Both the position numbers and the translations under genes were made by a program. A stretch of DNA of 64,000 nt from Nitratireductor sp. GTDB taxonomy: Bacteria > Pseudomonadota > Alphaproteobacteria > Rhizobiales > Rhizobiaceae. Below the pieces are notes generated by a model that was given only the letters and a program-made list of their open reading frames with translations, ran no database searches and was not told where the DNA came from. This document shows, one piece after another, positions 49,902 to 59,150 of the stretch (within the stretch, counting starts at the first letter, position 1; each line of letters opens with the position of its first letter). The stretch spans positions 62,001 through 126,000 of the forward strand of contig JACKJU010000010.1 of the NCBI GenBank assembly GCA_020637805.1. Direction: 5' to 3'.

Positions 49902-51047
49902 ATGAAACTCTGGGGTAACTGGAACTATCCGACAGCAATCCGTTTCGGCGCGGGACGGATTTCCGAAATCGTATCCGCCTGCCAGGTGGCAGGAATCACG
50001 AAACCGCTCTTTGTCACGGACAAGGGCCTGGCGGGCATGGAGATCACCACCCGCACCCGTGCGCTGCTGCGCGAAGGCGGTTTGTGCGACGACATGTTTT
50101 CCGATGTCGATCCCAACCCGACGGATGCGAATGTCGAGGCCGGTTTGAAAGTGTATCGCGATGGCGGCTATGATGGCGTCATCGCATTTGGCGGCGGTTC
50201 GGCACTCGATCTCGCCAAGGTGCTTGCCTTCATGGCTGGCCAGACCCGTCCGCTCTGGGACTTCGAGGATATCGGCGACTGGTGGACGAGGGCGGACCCT
50301 GCCGCGATCCTTCCGTCCGTTGCGGTCCCGACGACGGCGGGAACCGGATCGGAAGTCGGCCGGGCTGGCGTCATCACCAACTCAACCACCAACGAGAAGA
50401 AAATCATTTTCCACCCGAAAATGTTGCCCGTCCAGGTAATCTGCGATCCCGAACTGACCGTTGGAATGCCTAAGTTCATCACGGCGGGCACCGGGCTGGA
50501 TGCCTTTGCCCACTGCGTCGAAGCCTATTCCTCGCCGCATTATCACCCCATGTCCCAGGGCATCGCGCTTGAAGGCATGCGCCTCATCAAGGACTATCTG
50601 CCGCGTGCCTATGAGAACGGCTCGGATATCGAGGCGCGCTCGCACGTGATGAGTGCGGCAGCCATGGGATCGACAGCCTTCCAGAAGGGTCTTGGTGCCA
50701 TCCACGCCATCTCGCATCCTGTCGGCGCGCTGTATCATACGCATCATGGCACGACGAACGCCGTTTGCATGCCCGCGGTTCTGCAGTTCAACCGTCCGGC
50801 CATTGCAGAGCGTTTCGATGCCGCGGCGGCCTATCTCGGTATTGAGGGCGGGTTCGATGGATTCTGCGCCTATGTGGACGGTCTGAACGCTTCGCTCGGC
50901 ATTCCAAAGACGTTGGGCGGGCTCGGCGTGAAAGACCCCGACATCGACCGGCTCGTCAAGGATGCGCTCGCCGATCCGTCAACGGGCGGCAACCCTGTCG
51001 AGATGAATGCGGAAAACACCCGCGCCCTCATCGAGGCTTGCCTCTAA
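49902..51047 (+). CDS. iron-containing alcohol dehydrogenase
   Basis: A 381-residue group III (iron) alcohol dehydrogenase. The NAD motif GGGSALDLAKV is near residue 97. The metal site is formed by Asp and His in GTGLDAFAHCVEAY and by His residues in HAISHPVGALYHTHHGTTNA. It starts two bases after the aldehyde dehydrogenase stop. The pair would take an alcohol to an acid. The gene ends in a shared bidirectional terminator at 51099-51127, facing the TRAP operon. Confidence 0.92.
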   Translation: MKLWGNWNYPTAIRFGAGRISEIVSACQVAGITKPLFVTDKGLAGMEITTRTRALLREGGLCDDMFSDVDPNPTDANVEAGLKVYRDGGYDGVIAFGGGSALDLAKVLAFMAGQTRPLWDFEDIGDWWTRADPAAILPSVAVPTTAGTGSEVGRAGVITNSTTNEKKIIFHPKMLPVQVICDPELTVGMPKFITAGTGLDAFAHCVEAYSSPHYHPMSQGIALEGMRLIKDYLPRAYENGSDIEARSHVMSAAAMGSTAFQKGLGAIHAISHPVGALYHTHHGTTNAVCMPAVLQFNRPAIAERFDAAAAYLGIEGGFDGFCAYVDGLNASLGIPKTLGGLGVKDPDIDRLVKDALADPSTGGNPVEMNAENTRALIEACL

Positions 51048-51098
51048 GTTTCTCCATGCCGCCACGACAGCCGGTGGCATGATATTCGGCAACAAAAA

Positions 51099-51127
51099 AA
51101 AGCCGCGTCCGGTGAGGACGCGGCTTT
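51099..51127. terminator. bidirectional intrinsic terminator
   Basis: AAAGCCGCGTCC (51099-51110) and GGACGCGGCTTT (51116-51127) make a 12-base stem with a five-base loop, flanked by A-rich sequence on the left and CTTTCTTTC-type sequence on the right. It lies between convergent genes ending at 51047 and 51147 and can serve both. Confidence 0.9.
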
Positions 51128-51146
51128 CTTTCGATATGCGTTGCGA

Positions 51147-52238
51147 TCAACGGTAGGGATAGCCGGCCTTTTCCATGTTGGCTGCATACTTCTTGAACGC
51201 GGCGACGACCTTGCCGGCACGCGGGCTGGAGGCAGCAACCTCGTCCCAGAAGCCTTCGGCGTCCCTGACGACTTTCGCCCATTCGTCGGCCGGAAGCTGG
51301 GTCAGTTCCATCTTCTCGCCTTCGACGCGCAGTTTTGCCTCGCCACCCCAGTACCAGACATCGCGATAGTAGTGCGACTGGTCGATGGTGATGCGGAACA
51401 GTTCCTGCAGATGCGGCGGCACCTTGTTCCAGCTTTCCGTGTTGGCGAAATAGCTGCCGAACCATGCACCGGTGATCGAGTTGCCAAGTGCATATTTGCA
51501 GACGTCGGCCCAGCCAACTTCATAGGCTTCGGTGAAGCCGCACCATGCAACGCCGTCCAGTTCACCGGTCTGCATTGCCACTTCCACGTTGTCCCAGGGA
51601 ATGGTGACCGGCACGAGGCCGTACTGGGCGAGGAACCGGCCTGCGGTCGGCACGCCGAACACGCGCAGGCCCTGCATGTCTGCAAGGCTGCGGATCGGCT
51701 TGTCCACGGTGAAGATGTGGAGCGGATCCCATGCGCCGGTCGAAAGCCAGGTCACATTGTCCACTTCCGAGTAGGCCTCTTCCCAGATCTCATTCAGCCC
51801 GTAGTAGTTGAACAGGGCCGGAACATCGAGGCTGTAGCGTGTGGCAAACGGGAAGTAGCCGCCGAACACCGAAATGTCGACCGGAGACGCCATCGTCGCC
51901 TCATCGGACTGCACGGCATCGAGCGTGCCGTTCTGCAGGGCGCGGAACAGGTCTGCCGTCGGCACCAGCTGGTCGGCATAGTAGAGCTCGATTTCCATCT
52001 CGCCATTGGCCGCCTTGTTGAATGCCTCGATCTGCGGCTTGATCACGTGTGCGCCGAGCGGTGCACCGGAATAGGTTTGCAGACGCCACTTGATCGGGCC
52101 GTTCTGTGCATTCACATACGGGGCTGCAAGCGTCGAAGCTGCAGCTGCACCTGCGCCGATACCTGCCGTGCGCAGGAACTTCCTTCGCGATGCCAGTATC
52201 TTTTCGGACGGGCTGTCCTTCTTGATGTCCTTGGTCAT
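51147..52238 (-). CDS. TRAP transporter substrate-binding protein, DctP family
   Basis: A 363-residue periplasmic receptor with a twin-arginine signal (SRRKFLRTAG near residue 18, cut after AAPYVNA). The DctP fold shows in ADQLVPTADLFRALQNGTLDAV, LADMQGLRVFGVPTAGRFLAQ and GELDGVAWCGFTEAY. AAAGGAG precedes ATG 52238. The ligand is unknown. The divergent polyol-type oxidoreductase and kinase genes suggest a polyol, glycerol derivative or sugar acid rather than a dicarboxylate. Confidence 0.9.
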   Translation of the reverse strand: MTKDIKKDSPSEKILASRRKFLRTAGIGAGAAAASTLAAPYVNAQNGPIKWRLQTYSGAPLGAHVIKPQIEAFNKAANGEMEIELYYADQLVPTADLFRALQNGTLDAVQSDEATMASPVDISVFGGYFPFATRYSLDVPALFNYYGLNEIWEEAYSEVDNVTWLSTGAWDPLHIFTVDKPIRSLADMQGLRVFGVPTAGRFLAQYGLVPVTIPWDNVEVAMQTGELDGVAWCGFTEAYEVGWADVCKYALGNSITGAWFGSYFANTESWNKVPPHLQELFRITIDQSHYYRDVWYWGGEAKLRVEGEKMELTQLPADEWAKVVRDAEGFWDEVAASSPRAGKVVAAFKKYAANMEKAGYPYR

Positions 52239-52275
52239 TAGGCACTCCTTTCTGGTTTGAATTGCCGCATTGTTG

Positions 52276-53613
52276 TCAGCCCCTGACGTTCATGTGTTCT
52301 GGAAGCCAGAGGGCGAGTTGTGGGAACAGCATCACGAGCGCGATGGTCAGCGCCATCATGACGACGAAAGGCCAGATCGACTTGTAAATGTCGGCGAGCG
52401 ATATCTCGTCGGGCGCAAGCGAGCGCATCAGGAACAGGTTGTAGCCGAAGGGCGGTGTGATGTAGGCGATCTGGCAGGTGATGGTGTAGAGAACGCCGAA
52501 CCAGATGAGCTGGTTGTCGAAGCCGAGTTCGAGCGTCTTCACCAGCGGCACGTAGAGCGGTGCCACGATCACGAGCATCGCCGTATCGTCGAGGAACATG
52601 CCCATCACGATGAAGCTGACCTGCATCATTATGATGATCGCCCAGGGTGAGAGGTCCCACTGTTCGACGAAGATGTTCTCGATTGCCTTGACGGCGCCAA
52701 TGCCGTCGAACACTGCGCCGAAGGCAAGTGCAGCCAGGATCAGCCACAGGAACATGCAGGAGACGGCCAGCGTCTTCATCGATGTATCGCGGATGAGCTT
52801 CCAGGTGAAGCGGCGCTTCACGATGGCTGCCAGCGTGGCACAGGTGGCGCCGACGGCGGAGCTTTCGACGAGGCTGGTGTAGCCTGAGACAAAAAGACCC
52901 GTCATGAAGAAGAAGATCGCGAACGGAATGATGCCGGCGCGCGCCAGCGCCAGCTTTTCGCGGAACGGCATGTTCAGTTCCTCGTCGGCGACGACGGGAG
53001 CAAGCTTCGGGTTCAGCGCCGAACGGGCGAGGATGTAGATGATGAACAGCCCGGCCATGATGAGCCCGGGTACCAGCCCTGCGAACCACAGCTTGGAGAC
53101 CGGTTGGCGCGCGATCATGCCGAACAGGACGAGCACGACGGAGGGCGGAATGAGGATGCCGAGCGACGAACCGCCCTGCACCACGCCGGTGATCAGCACC
53201 TTGTCGTAGCCGCGCCTAAGCATTTCCGGCAATGCGATGGTGGCGCCGATCGCCATGCCCGCGACCGAAAGACCGTTCATCGCCGATATGATGACCATCA
53301 GGAAGATGGTGCCGACCGCAAGGCCGCCCCGGATTCGCCCGAACCATACGTGAAGCATCTTGTACAGGTCTTCCGCGATGCCCGATTCCGACAGGATGTA
53401 GCCCATGTAGATGAACATCGGCAGGGTCAGCATCGGGTACCAGTTGAACAGCTTGAACACCTGGTTGAACGGCAACTCGATGGCGCCCTGCCCGTAGAGC
53501 ATGAGCGCTGCACCGGAGGCGACGAAACCTATGGCCGCAAAAACCCGCTGCCCGGTGGTGAGCAATATCACCATCGACGCAAACATCAGCAGCGCGATCA
53601 TTTCATAGCTCAT
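52276..53613 (-). CDS. TRAP transporter large permease, DctM family
   Basis: A 445-residue membrane protein with about 12 hydrophobic segments; it carries the Na+-coupled transport channel. Typical blocks are MLTLPMFIYMGYILSESGIAEDL, GVVQGGSSLGILIPPSVVLVLFG and YITPPFGYNLFLMRSL. It overlaps the small permease gene by four bases and is followed by the receptor gene 37 bases later, the usual TRAP layout. Confidence 0.94.
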   Translation of the reverse strand: MSYEMIALLMFASMVILLTTGQRVFAAIGFVASGAALMLYGQGAIELPFNQVFKLFNWYPMLTLPMFIYMGYILSESGIAEDLYKMLHVWFGRIRGGLAVGTIFLMVIISAMNGLSVAGMAIGATIALPEMLRRGYDKVLITGVVQGGSSLGILIPPSVVLVLFGMIARQPVSKLWFAGLVPGLIMAGLFIIYILARSALNPKLAPVVADEELNMPFREKLALARAGIIPFAIFFFMTGLFVSGYTSLVESSAVGATCATLAAIVKRRFTWKLIRDTSMKTLAVSCMFLWLILAALAFGAVFDGIGAVKAIENIFVEQWDLSPWAIIIMMQVSFIVMGMFLDDTAMLVIVAPLYVPLVKTLELGFDNQLIWFGVLYTITCQIAYITPPFGYNLFLMRSLAPDEISLADIYKSIWPFVVMMALTIALVMLFPQLALWLPEHMNVRG

Positions 53614-54122
53614 TCGATGGTCTCCCCGCGCAGCGTTGCAATGTGCTTGAAGACCAGCGAAAAGGCCTGAAGCATCATGAGGACGAGGCAGACCACCATC
53701 AGCGATTTGATCGGGATTACCGAGGGATTCCAGATTGAGAACCGGCGCTCATTGGTGGCGATGGCGTATTCAAGGCTTGAGATGCTGCCGACCAGCATGA
53801 CGCCCAGGAAGAAGATCAGGCATCCTATGGTGACCAGATCCATCTTTGCCTTGCCGCGCTCGGACAGGTTTCCGTAGAACAGGTCCATGCGCACATGCTC
53901 GTTGTTCTTCAGCGAAATCGGCCCGCCCATGAAGTAATAGGCGGCAAGGGTGAACTGGGTCAGTTCAATCGCCCAGTGGACCGGCATGTTGATGACGTTG
54001 CGGGTGAATGCGTCGAACATCAGAACGCCACCCATGAAGAAGATCAGCGACGCGGCCAGGTAGCCGACATAGTCGGATATTGCGTCGATGAACTTCACGT
54101 ATTTGCGTATGGCCGTTTTCAC
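53610..54122 (-). CDS. TRAP transporter small permease, DctQ family
   Basis: A 170-residue membrane protein with four hydrophobic segments (YVGYLAASLIFFMGGVLMFDAF first). It has the DctQ-typical LTQFTLAAYYFMGGPISLKNNEHVRMDL. It starts with GTG 54122 after a G-rich ribosome site. It lies 43 bases downstream of the DeoR regulator gene on the same strand, so regulator and transporter are probably co-transcribed. Confidence 0.9.
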   Translation of the reverse strand: MKTAIRKYVKFIDAISDYVGYLAASLIFFMGGVLMFDAFTRNVINMPVHWAIELTQFTLAAYYFMGGPISLKNNEHVRMDLFYGNLSERGKAKMDLVTIGCLIFFLGVMLVGSISSLEYAIATNERRFSIWNPSVIPIKSLMVVCLVLMMLQAFSLVFKHIATLRGETIE

Positions 54123-54165
54123 TTCTGCCCCCGCTCATGCCCGACCGTGCAGGATTGCCCGCCTG

Positions 54166-54927
54166 CTACTGCCATATTTCCACTCCCCGTTGCTTGATCG
54201 CCGTGATGTCGGACCCGTTTGCCCGCGAATCCGTTATCAGAAGGTCGATCGCCTCGACCTCGCAAACCTTGAAGGCGGCGCGCCGCCCGAACTTCGTGCT
54301 GTCAGCCAGAACGGTGAGGCTGTGGGAATTGTCGATCATCGCGCGGGCAACCTGCGCTTCCTCGTGGCTGGCATCCCATCCCCCGATGCTGGACGACATG
54401 GCGGCAACGGAAATGACCGCCCGGTCTGCCTGGTAGGTTGCGATCTGGGTCACTGTCTCCGGTCCCACTGTCTCGGCATTGTCGCCATGAAATCGGCCGC
54501 CGAGCAGAAACACCTCTGCCGTCGAACCGCTGATAGCCAGTCTCTCTGCCAGTCTTGTTGAATTGGTCACGATCGTCAAACCCGGAATTGCGGCGAGGAA
54601 CTCTGCAGCCGCCAGCGTGGTCGAGCCTGTATCGATGAAAAGGGTCTCGCCGGGGGTGACGGCCTTCGACAGGAGGCGGCCGATCCTGATTTTTGCGGGT
54701 GATTCGGTTGCCTGGCGCTCGTTGAAGCTGCCTTCGGCCACCATGAGACGCGGTCTGCGCGCGCCTCCGTGGATTTTCTGGGCTTTTCCGGTTTCGACCA
54801 GTTCCGCGAGATCGCGGCGGATCGTCTCGGTGGAAACATCGAAATCCCGTGCAAGTACCTCAACCGTAACCTCACCTTCGCGACGGATCCGCTCTTCGAT
54901 CAGTTGCTGTCTCTCGTGAGGCTTCAT
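54166..54927 (-). CDS. DeoR-family transcriptional regulator
   Basis: A 253-residue DeoR/GlpR-type repressor: N-terminal helix-turn-helix (TVEVLARDFDVSTETIRRDLAELVETGKAQKIHGGA) and a C-terminal sugar-phosphate sensing domain (ETLFIDTGSTTLAAAEFL, TIVTNSTRLAERLA, DRAVISVAAMS). It is divergent from the GlpA-like gene and upstream of the TRAP genes, so it probably controls both sides in response to a phosphorylated polyol or sugar. ATG 54927 is chosen; the ribosome site is weak. Confidence 0.9.
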   Translation of the reverse strand: MKPHERQQLIEERIRREGEVTVEVLARDFDVSTETIRRDLAELVETGKAQKIHGGARRPRLMVAEGSFNERQATESPAKIRIGRLLSKAVTPGETLFIDTGSTTLAAAEFLAAIPGLTIVTNSTRLAERLAISGSTAEVFLLGGRFHGDNAETVGPETVTQIATYQADRAVISVAAMSSSIGGWDASHEEAQVARAMIDNSHSLTVLADSTKFGRRAAFKVCEVEAIDLLITDSRANGSDITAIKQRGVEIWQ

Positions 54928-54950
54928 TGTTGGTCTGCAAATTTCCAATG

Positions 54951-54997
54951 GTCAACCCTGAAGGAGCCACGTTGACAAGAAATGACCAAACAGTCAA
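54951..54997. promoter_or_regulatory. GTCAA/TTGAC repeats and -35 box in the DeoR/GlpA-like gap
   Basis: GTCAA occurs at 54951-54955 and 54993-54997, with TTGAC at 54972-54976 between them. TTGACA (54972-54977) is also a perfect -35 box pointing toward the GlpA-like gene, though the matching -10 (near 54995) is poor. The repeats may be DeoR sites covering the promoter. Confidence 0.4.
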
Positions 54998-55035
54998 TAT
55001 CTGATCAAAGCCACAATAAGATGTAATGGACGATC

Positions 55036-56451
55036 ATGAACGCTGACCGGGAAAACGTATTCGACGTTGCCGTGATTGGCGCGGGCGTTGTCGGCTGCGC
55101 AATTGCCAGGCGGTTCACGCTCGACGGTGCACGCGTAGTGGTCGTTGAAAAGGCTGCCGATGTTCTCGACGGGGCGTCCAAGGGCAACAGCGCCATTCTC
55201 CACACCGGCTTCGATGCGCCTGAAGGCTCTGTCGAGGTCCGGTGCATGAAGGAAGGATATCGCCTTTACCGTGAGATTCGCCAGAGGCTGAACCTGCCGC
55301 TCATCGAAAGCGGTGCGCTGGTACTCGCCTGGAACAGGGAACAACTGTCCGAACTGCCCTCCCTGATGGAGCGGGCGCATGCCAACGGGGTAACCGATGT
55401 CGAGGAACTCTCAAGGGCGCAGATTCTGAAACTCGAACCCAACCTGTCTGAGCAGGTCATGGGCGGTTTCCGGGTGCCGGGCGAATCCCTGATCGATCCC
55501 TGGAGTTCCGCGCATGCCTATCTCCTGCAGGCGCTTGAAAACGGTGCCGAGCTTCGCCGCAATAGCGAAGTCACTGGCGGCAGCTTCAGCAACGGACGTT
55601 GGCGCATCGAGACAACGGGTGGTGCAATCGAGGCGGGGACCGTTGTCAATGCGGCCGGTCTCTTCGGCGACGTGGTGGACCAGCGTCTGACCGGAAAGAG
55701 CTGGTATCAAATCCGCCCGCGCAAGGGCCAGTTTGTTGTCTATGACAAGCCGGCTGCGGCACTCGCGGACCATATTCTGCTTCCCGTGCCGACTAAGACC
55801 ACGAAGGGTATCGTGGTCTGTCGCACCGCCTTCGGAAATCTCCTGGTAGGCCCCACAGCGGAGGAGCAGGAAGACCGCAATCACGCCCTGCTTGACCGTG
55901 AAACCATGCTCGGCCTGATTGCCAAGGGGGAGGAGGTAATTCCGGCCCTTCGCAGCCATGAAGTGACGGCAATCTATGCCGGCCTGCGCCCGGCCACGGA
56001 AGAAAAGGATTACCGGATACGTAGCGACCTTGCGGAAAACTACATCTGCGTGGGCGGCATCCGATCCACCGGGCTTTCCGCAGCCTTGGGAATTGCAGAC
56101 CATGTCGCTGAAATTTCAGGCCGTGAGGCAAGACCGCTGGCTGACCCCGTCTGGCCGCAAATGCCCATGCTCTGCGAATACGAAAGCCGTGACTGGCAGG
56201 AGGCGGGCAATGGCGGCGTCGTTTGCCTGTGCGAACTGGTCACGCGGCGAGAAATAGAAAATGCGATGACCGGACCGCTCGCTGCCGGTTCGATGGGTGG
56301 ATTGAAACGAAGAACAAGGGTGACGATGGGCCGTTGCCAGGGGTTCCACTGCTCCGCCGAACTTGCACGCATGACGGAAGGCAGGCTCGGTCAGCCCATG
56401 CTTGCGCAGACATGCGGGAAAAAGACAGGCAGGGAGAAGACGTCCCAATGA
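55036..56451 (+). CDS. GlpA-like FAD-dependent dehydrogenase with C-terminal [2Fe-2S] domain
   Basis: A 471-residue flavoprotein of the glycerol-3-phosphate dehydrogenase/DAO family: Rossmann VAVIGAGVVGCAIARRF at residue 11, and ICVGGIRSTGLSAALGIADH for the second FAD part. A BFD-like ferredoxin domain follows, with Cys in VVCLCELVT and the pair in MGRCQGFHCSAEL. The same arrangement occurs in GlpA of the anaerobic G3P dehydrogenase. The next gene is GlpB-like and overlaps by four bases (ATGA). The substrate is probably the phosphate made by the downstream kinase. Confidence 0.87.
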   Translation: MNADRENVFDVAVIGAGVVGCAIARRFTLDGARVVVVEKAADVLDGASKGNSAILHTGFDAPEGSVEVRCMKEGYRLYREIRQRLNLPLIESGALVLAWNREQLSELPSLMERAHANGVTDVEELSRAQILKLEPNLSEQVMGGFRVPGESLIDPWSSAHAYLLQALENGAELRRNSEVTGGSFSNGRWRIETTGGAIEAGTVVNAAGLFGDVVDQRLTGKSWYQIRPRKGQFVVYDKPAAALADHILLPVPTKTTKGIVVCRTAFGNLLVGPTAEEQEDRNHALLDRETMLGLIAKGEEVIPALRSHEVTAIYAGLRPATEEKDYRIRSDLAENYICVGGIRSTGLSAALGIADHVAEISGREARPLADPVWPQMPMLCEYESRDWQEAGNGGVVCLCELVTRREIENAMTGPLAAGSMGGLKRRTRVTMGRCQGFHCSAELARMTEGRLGQPMLAQTCGKKTGREKTSQ

Positions 56452-57707
56452 ACGCGGCCAGCGATACCGGAAAGGGGCCTCAGGCCGAACGGGCCGATGT
56501 CGTCATTGTCGGTGGCGGGCCGGCCGGTCTTTCCGCTGCAAGGGAATTGCGCCGCCTAGGCGCCGGAACGGTGATCATACTGGAACGGGATAGAGAGGCC
56601 GGTGGAATTCCGCGTCATTGCGGGCACTATCCTTTCGGCATGCGCGAGTTCAAGCGCGTACTCAGGGGGCCTGACTATGCCAGGCGGCTGGTGGGAGCGG
56701 CCAGAAAGGCTGGCGCGGATATCCGCACCCAATCCACGGTGACCGCAATCGGGAGGCAGGGCCGCGTGGAATACACCACGCCGGAGGGCCCGATGGTGCT
56801 GCAGGCACGCGCAGTGCTTCTGGCGACAGGAGTGCGCGAAACAAGCCGTGCTTCGCGGCTGATCGGCGGCGAGAAACCCGGCGGCATCCTTCCTACGGGA
56901 GCATTGCAGGGCATCGTCTATCTCAACGGAGAGCGCCCGTTTTCCCGCCCCGTGATCCTGGGTTCCGAACTGGTAGCCTTCTCGGCGCTGATGACCTGCC
57001 GCCATGCAGGGATCCGGCCAGTGGCCATGGTTGAGCCTGGCGTTCGCCCCAGTGCCTTCTCGCTTTCCCGTTTGCTGCCTTTGGCAATGGGAGTTCCCTA
57101 CCTTTCCGGCACTGCCGTGCAAGCGGTTCTTGGCCGCGAGCGCGTGGAAGAGGTGGTCATTTTGCATGACGGCGATACGAGCTCGATTGTCGCCGACGGG
57201 ATCATCGTGAGCGGCGGGTTCCGCCCGGAAGCGACGGTGGCGGTCACAAGTGGTCTTGCGGTAGATCCCGGAAGCAGGGGCCCTCAGATCGACCAGTTCG
57301 GGCGGATTGAAGATTCGGTCTGTTTCGCGACCGGCAATGTTCTGCGCGGTGTCGAGACGTCGGGCTGGTGCTGGAGCGAGGGACGCAGGGTCGCCCATGC
57401 CATTGTTGCCGCGATTCGCGGGCAACTGCCTGAGGACAACGGCACCACCGTCCAAATCGGCGAAGGCCCGATAACGCTTGCCGTTCCCGCGCGGCTGTCG
57501 AATGGTTCAGACGCAGTTCCGGCGCATACCCATCTTCAGATGAGACTGGACCGACCGGCACGGGGTGTGGTGCAATTGATGCAGGCGGGCAAGGTGATTG
57601 CGAGCAGGTCTGTCAACAGCCTGCCTGACCGCCGGATCCTGCTGCGCCTGCCCGGAAATATGTCGCCGACAAACGGGGCATTCGAACTGGTCTTTCGCGA
57701 GGCATAG
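56448..57707 (+). CDS. GlpB-like FAD/NAD(P)-binding oxidoreductase
   Basis: A 419-residue pyridine-nucleotide-disulfide-oxidoreductase-like protein: VVIVGGGPAGLSAARELRRLG at residue 18, LLATGVRETSRASRLIGG near 122 and VCFATGNVLRGVETSG near 300. The C-terminal 80 residues look like a separate beta domain. In this position it would pass electrons from the GlpA-like subunit. It has no redox-active CxxC near the active site. It overlaps the preceding gene and ends one base before the kinase start. Confidence 0.85.
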   Translation: MNAASDTGKGPQAERADVVIVGGGPAGLSAARELRRLGAGTVIILERDREAGGIPRHCGHYPFGMREFKRVLRGPDYARRLVGAARKAGADIRTQSTVTAIGRQGRVEYTTPEGPMVLQARAVLLATGVRETSRASRLIGGEKPGGILPTGALQGIVYLNGERPFSRPVILGSELVAFSALMTCRHAGIRPVAMVEPGVRPSAFSLSRLLPLAMGVPYLSGTAVQAVLGRERVEEVVILHDGDTSSIVADGIIVSGGFRPEATVAVTSGLAVDPGSRGPQIDQFGRIEDSVCFATGNVLRGVETSGWCWSEGRRVAHAIVAAIRGQLPEDNGTTVQIGEGPITLAVPARLSNGSDAVPAHTHLQMRLDRPARGVVQLMQAGKVIASRSVNSLPDRRILLRLPGNMSPTNGAFELVFREA

Positions 57708-59126
57708 ATGACGATACTGGCAATCGATCAGGGCACGACGAGCAGCCGCGCGCTGCATCTCTCCGATGACGGAAAACTGGTGAAATCCTGTGCGGTCGAA
57801 CACCGGCAATATTATCCCGCACCCGGACATGTCGAGCACGACCCCGTCGAATTGCTGGCAAACGTCATGAAGTGCATTCACTCGGTCGAAGACCTGGATG
57901 CGGTGGCGCTGGCAAATCAGGGCGAAAGCTGCTTTGCCTGGGATGGACGCGACGGAAGGCCGGTCAGCCCGGTGATCGTCTGGCAGGATGACCGCACGGC
58001 TCCGGTTACATCGCAAATGCAGTCTGACGGATTGGCATCTGAAGTGATGCAGCGCGCAGGATTGCCGCTCGACCCGTATTTCTCCGCCTCCAAGCTCGGC
58101 TGGATACTCAACAACATTCCCGAAGCCGCAACGCTTGCTGAAAGCGGTCACCTGCGCCTCGGTACGACGGATGCCTGGTTCCGTGACCGGCTTACAGGAC
58201 GTTTTGAAACGGATATTGCGACCGCCTCGCGCACGTCCCTTATGAACATCGAAACCGGCGAATGGGATGCCGAGTTGTGCCGCATGTTCGGCGTGCCCAT
58301 GGACGCGCTTCCCGGTATCGGCCCCACTTCCGGCAACCTTGGCGATCTGCCGGGTGGCGTCAGGCTGGCGGCGAGCATCGTTGACCAGCAGGCGGCGTTG
58401 TACGGCCATGGCTGCCGGGCGCCGGGAGACGCGAAGATCACGTTTGGAACCGGCGCGTTCGCGCAATGCGTGACGCAGGGCCTCGTCCGGATCGCCTCGC
58501 CAGGTCCGTTGCCGACCGTGGCATGGCAGGCAGAGGGAAAGCCCGTAACCTACGCCCTGGATGGCGCGGTCTATGTGGCGGCGGCTGCGGTGAACTGGGT
58601 TCGCGAACTCGGCCTCTTTGCGTCTTATGAGGAAATCGCAGCTTTTTCGGGTGAAGCGGCAATCGACCGCGGCATTGTCTTCGTTCCGGCGCTTGCCGGG
58701 CTTGGCTGTCCGCATTGGGACAGGAAGGCGAGGGGAAGCTGGCTTGGGCTGGAATTGTCATCCAGCCGCTCCGATCTAGTACAGGCCGTGCTCGAAGGCA
58801 TCGCGATGCGCTGCAGGGAGGTGATCGTTGCGATGGAGGAGGTGCAACCGTTTGCGGGGGGCATTTCCATCGACGGCGGCATGTCGAACAATGCCTATTT
58901 CACCGCTTTCCTTGCCGGCATCCTTGGCCGCGATGTCCGAATATCCGCCGAGGCCGAGCTGACGGCTGCCGGGCTCCTGATGATGGCATTCGAGACCGCA
59001 GGCCGCGATATGTCGGATTTCGGCTCGGCGGAGACAATCGGCGGCAAGGATGACGGCAAGGCACAGGACCGCATTGCTGTCTTTGATGCCGCCCGCCGTG
59101 CGGTCGAGCAATTCGCGCAACGCTGA
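57708..59126 (+). CDS. FGGY-family carbohydrate kinase (glycerol kinase-like)
   Basis: A 472-residue kinase with the N-terminal phosphate motif LAIDQGTTSSRALHL and the FGGY marks FGTGAFAQCVT and GGISIDGGMSNNAYF. It lies directly after the GlpAB-like pair, which points to a polyol such as glycerol, with the phosphate then oxidised by that pair. At 472 residues it is about 30 shorter than classic GlpK, and ALANQGESCFAW replaces the usual ITNQRET block, so another polyol is possible. ATG 57708 directly follows the previous stop. Confidence 0.85.
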   Translation: MTILAIDQGTTSSRALHLSDDGKLVKSCAVEHRQYYPAPGHVEHDPVELLANVMKCIHSVEDLDAVALANQGESCFAWDGRDGRPVSPVIVWQDDRTAPVTSQMQSDGLASEVMQRAGLPLDPYFSASKLGWILNNIPEAATLAESGHLRLGTTDAWFRDRLTGRFETDIATASRTSLMNIETGEWDAELCRMFGVPMDALPGIGPTSGNLGDLPGGVRLAASIVDQQAALYGHGCRAPGDAKITFGTGAFAQCVTQGLVRIASPGPLPTVAWQAEGKPVTYALDGAVYVAAAAVNWVRELGLFASYEEIAAFSGEAAIDRGIVFVPALAGLGCPHWDRKARGSWLGLELSSSRSDLVQAVLEGIAMRCREVIVAMEEVQPFAGGISIDGGMSNNAYFTAFLAGILGRDVRISAEAELTAAGLLMMAFETAGRDMSDFGSAETIGGKDDGKAQDRIAVFDAARRAVEQFAQR

Positions 59127-59150
59127 AGACAGCGGCAAGACAATTGCTGG

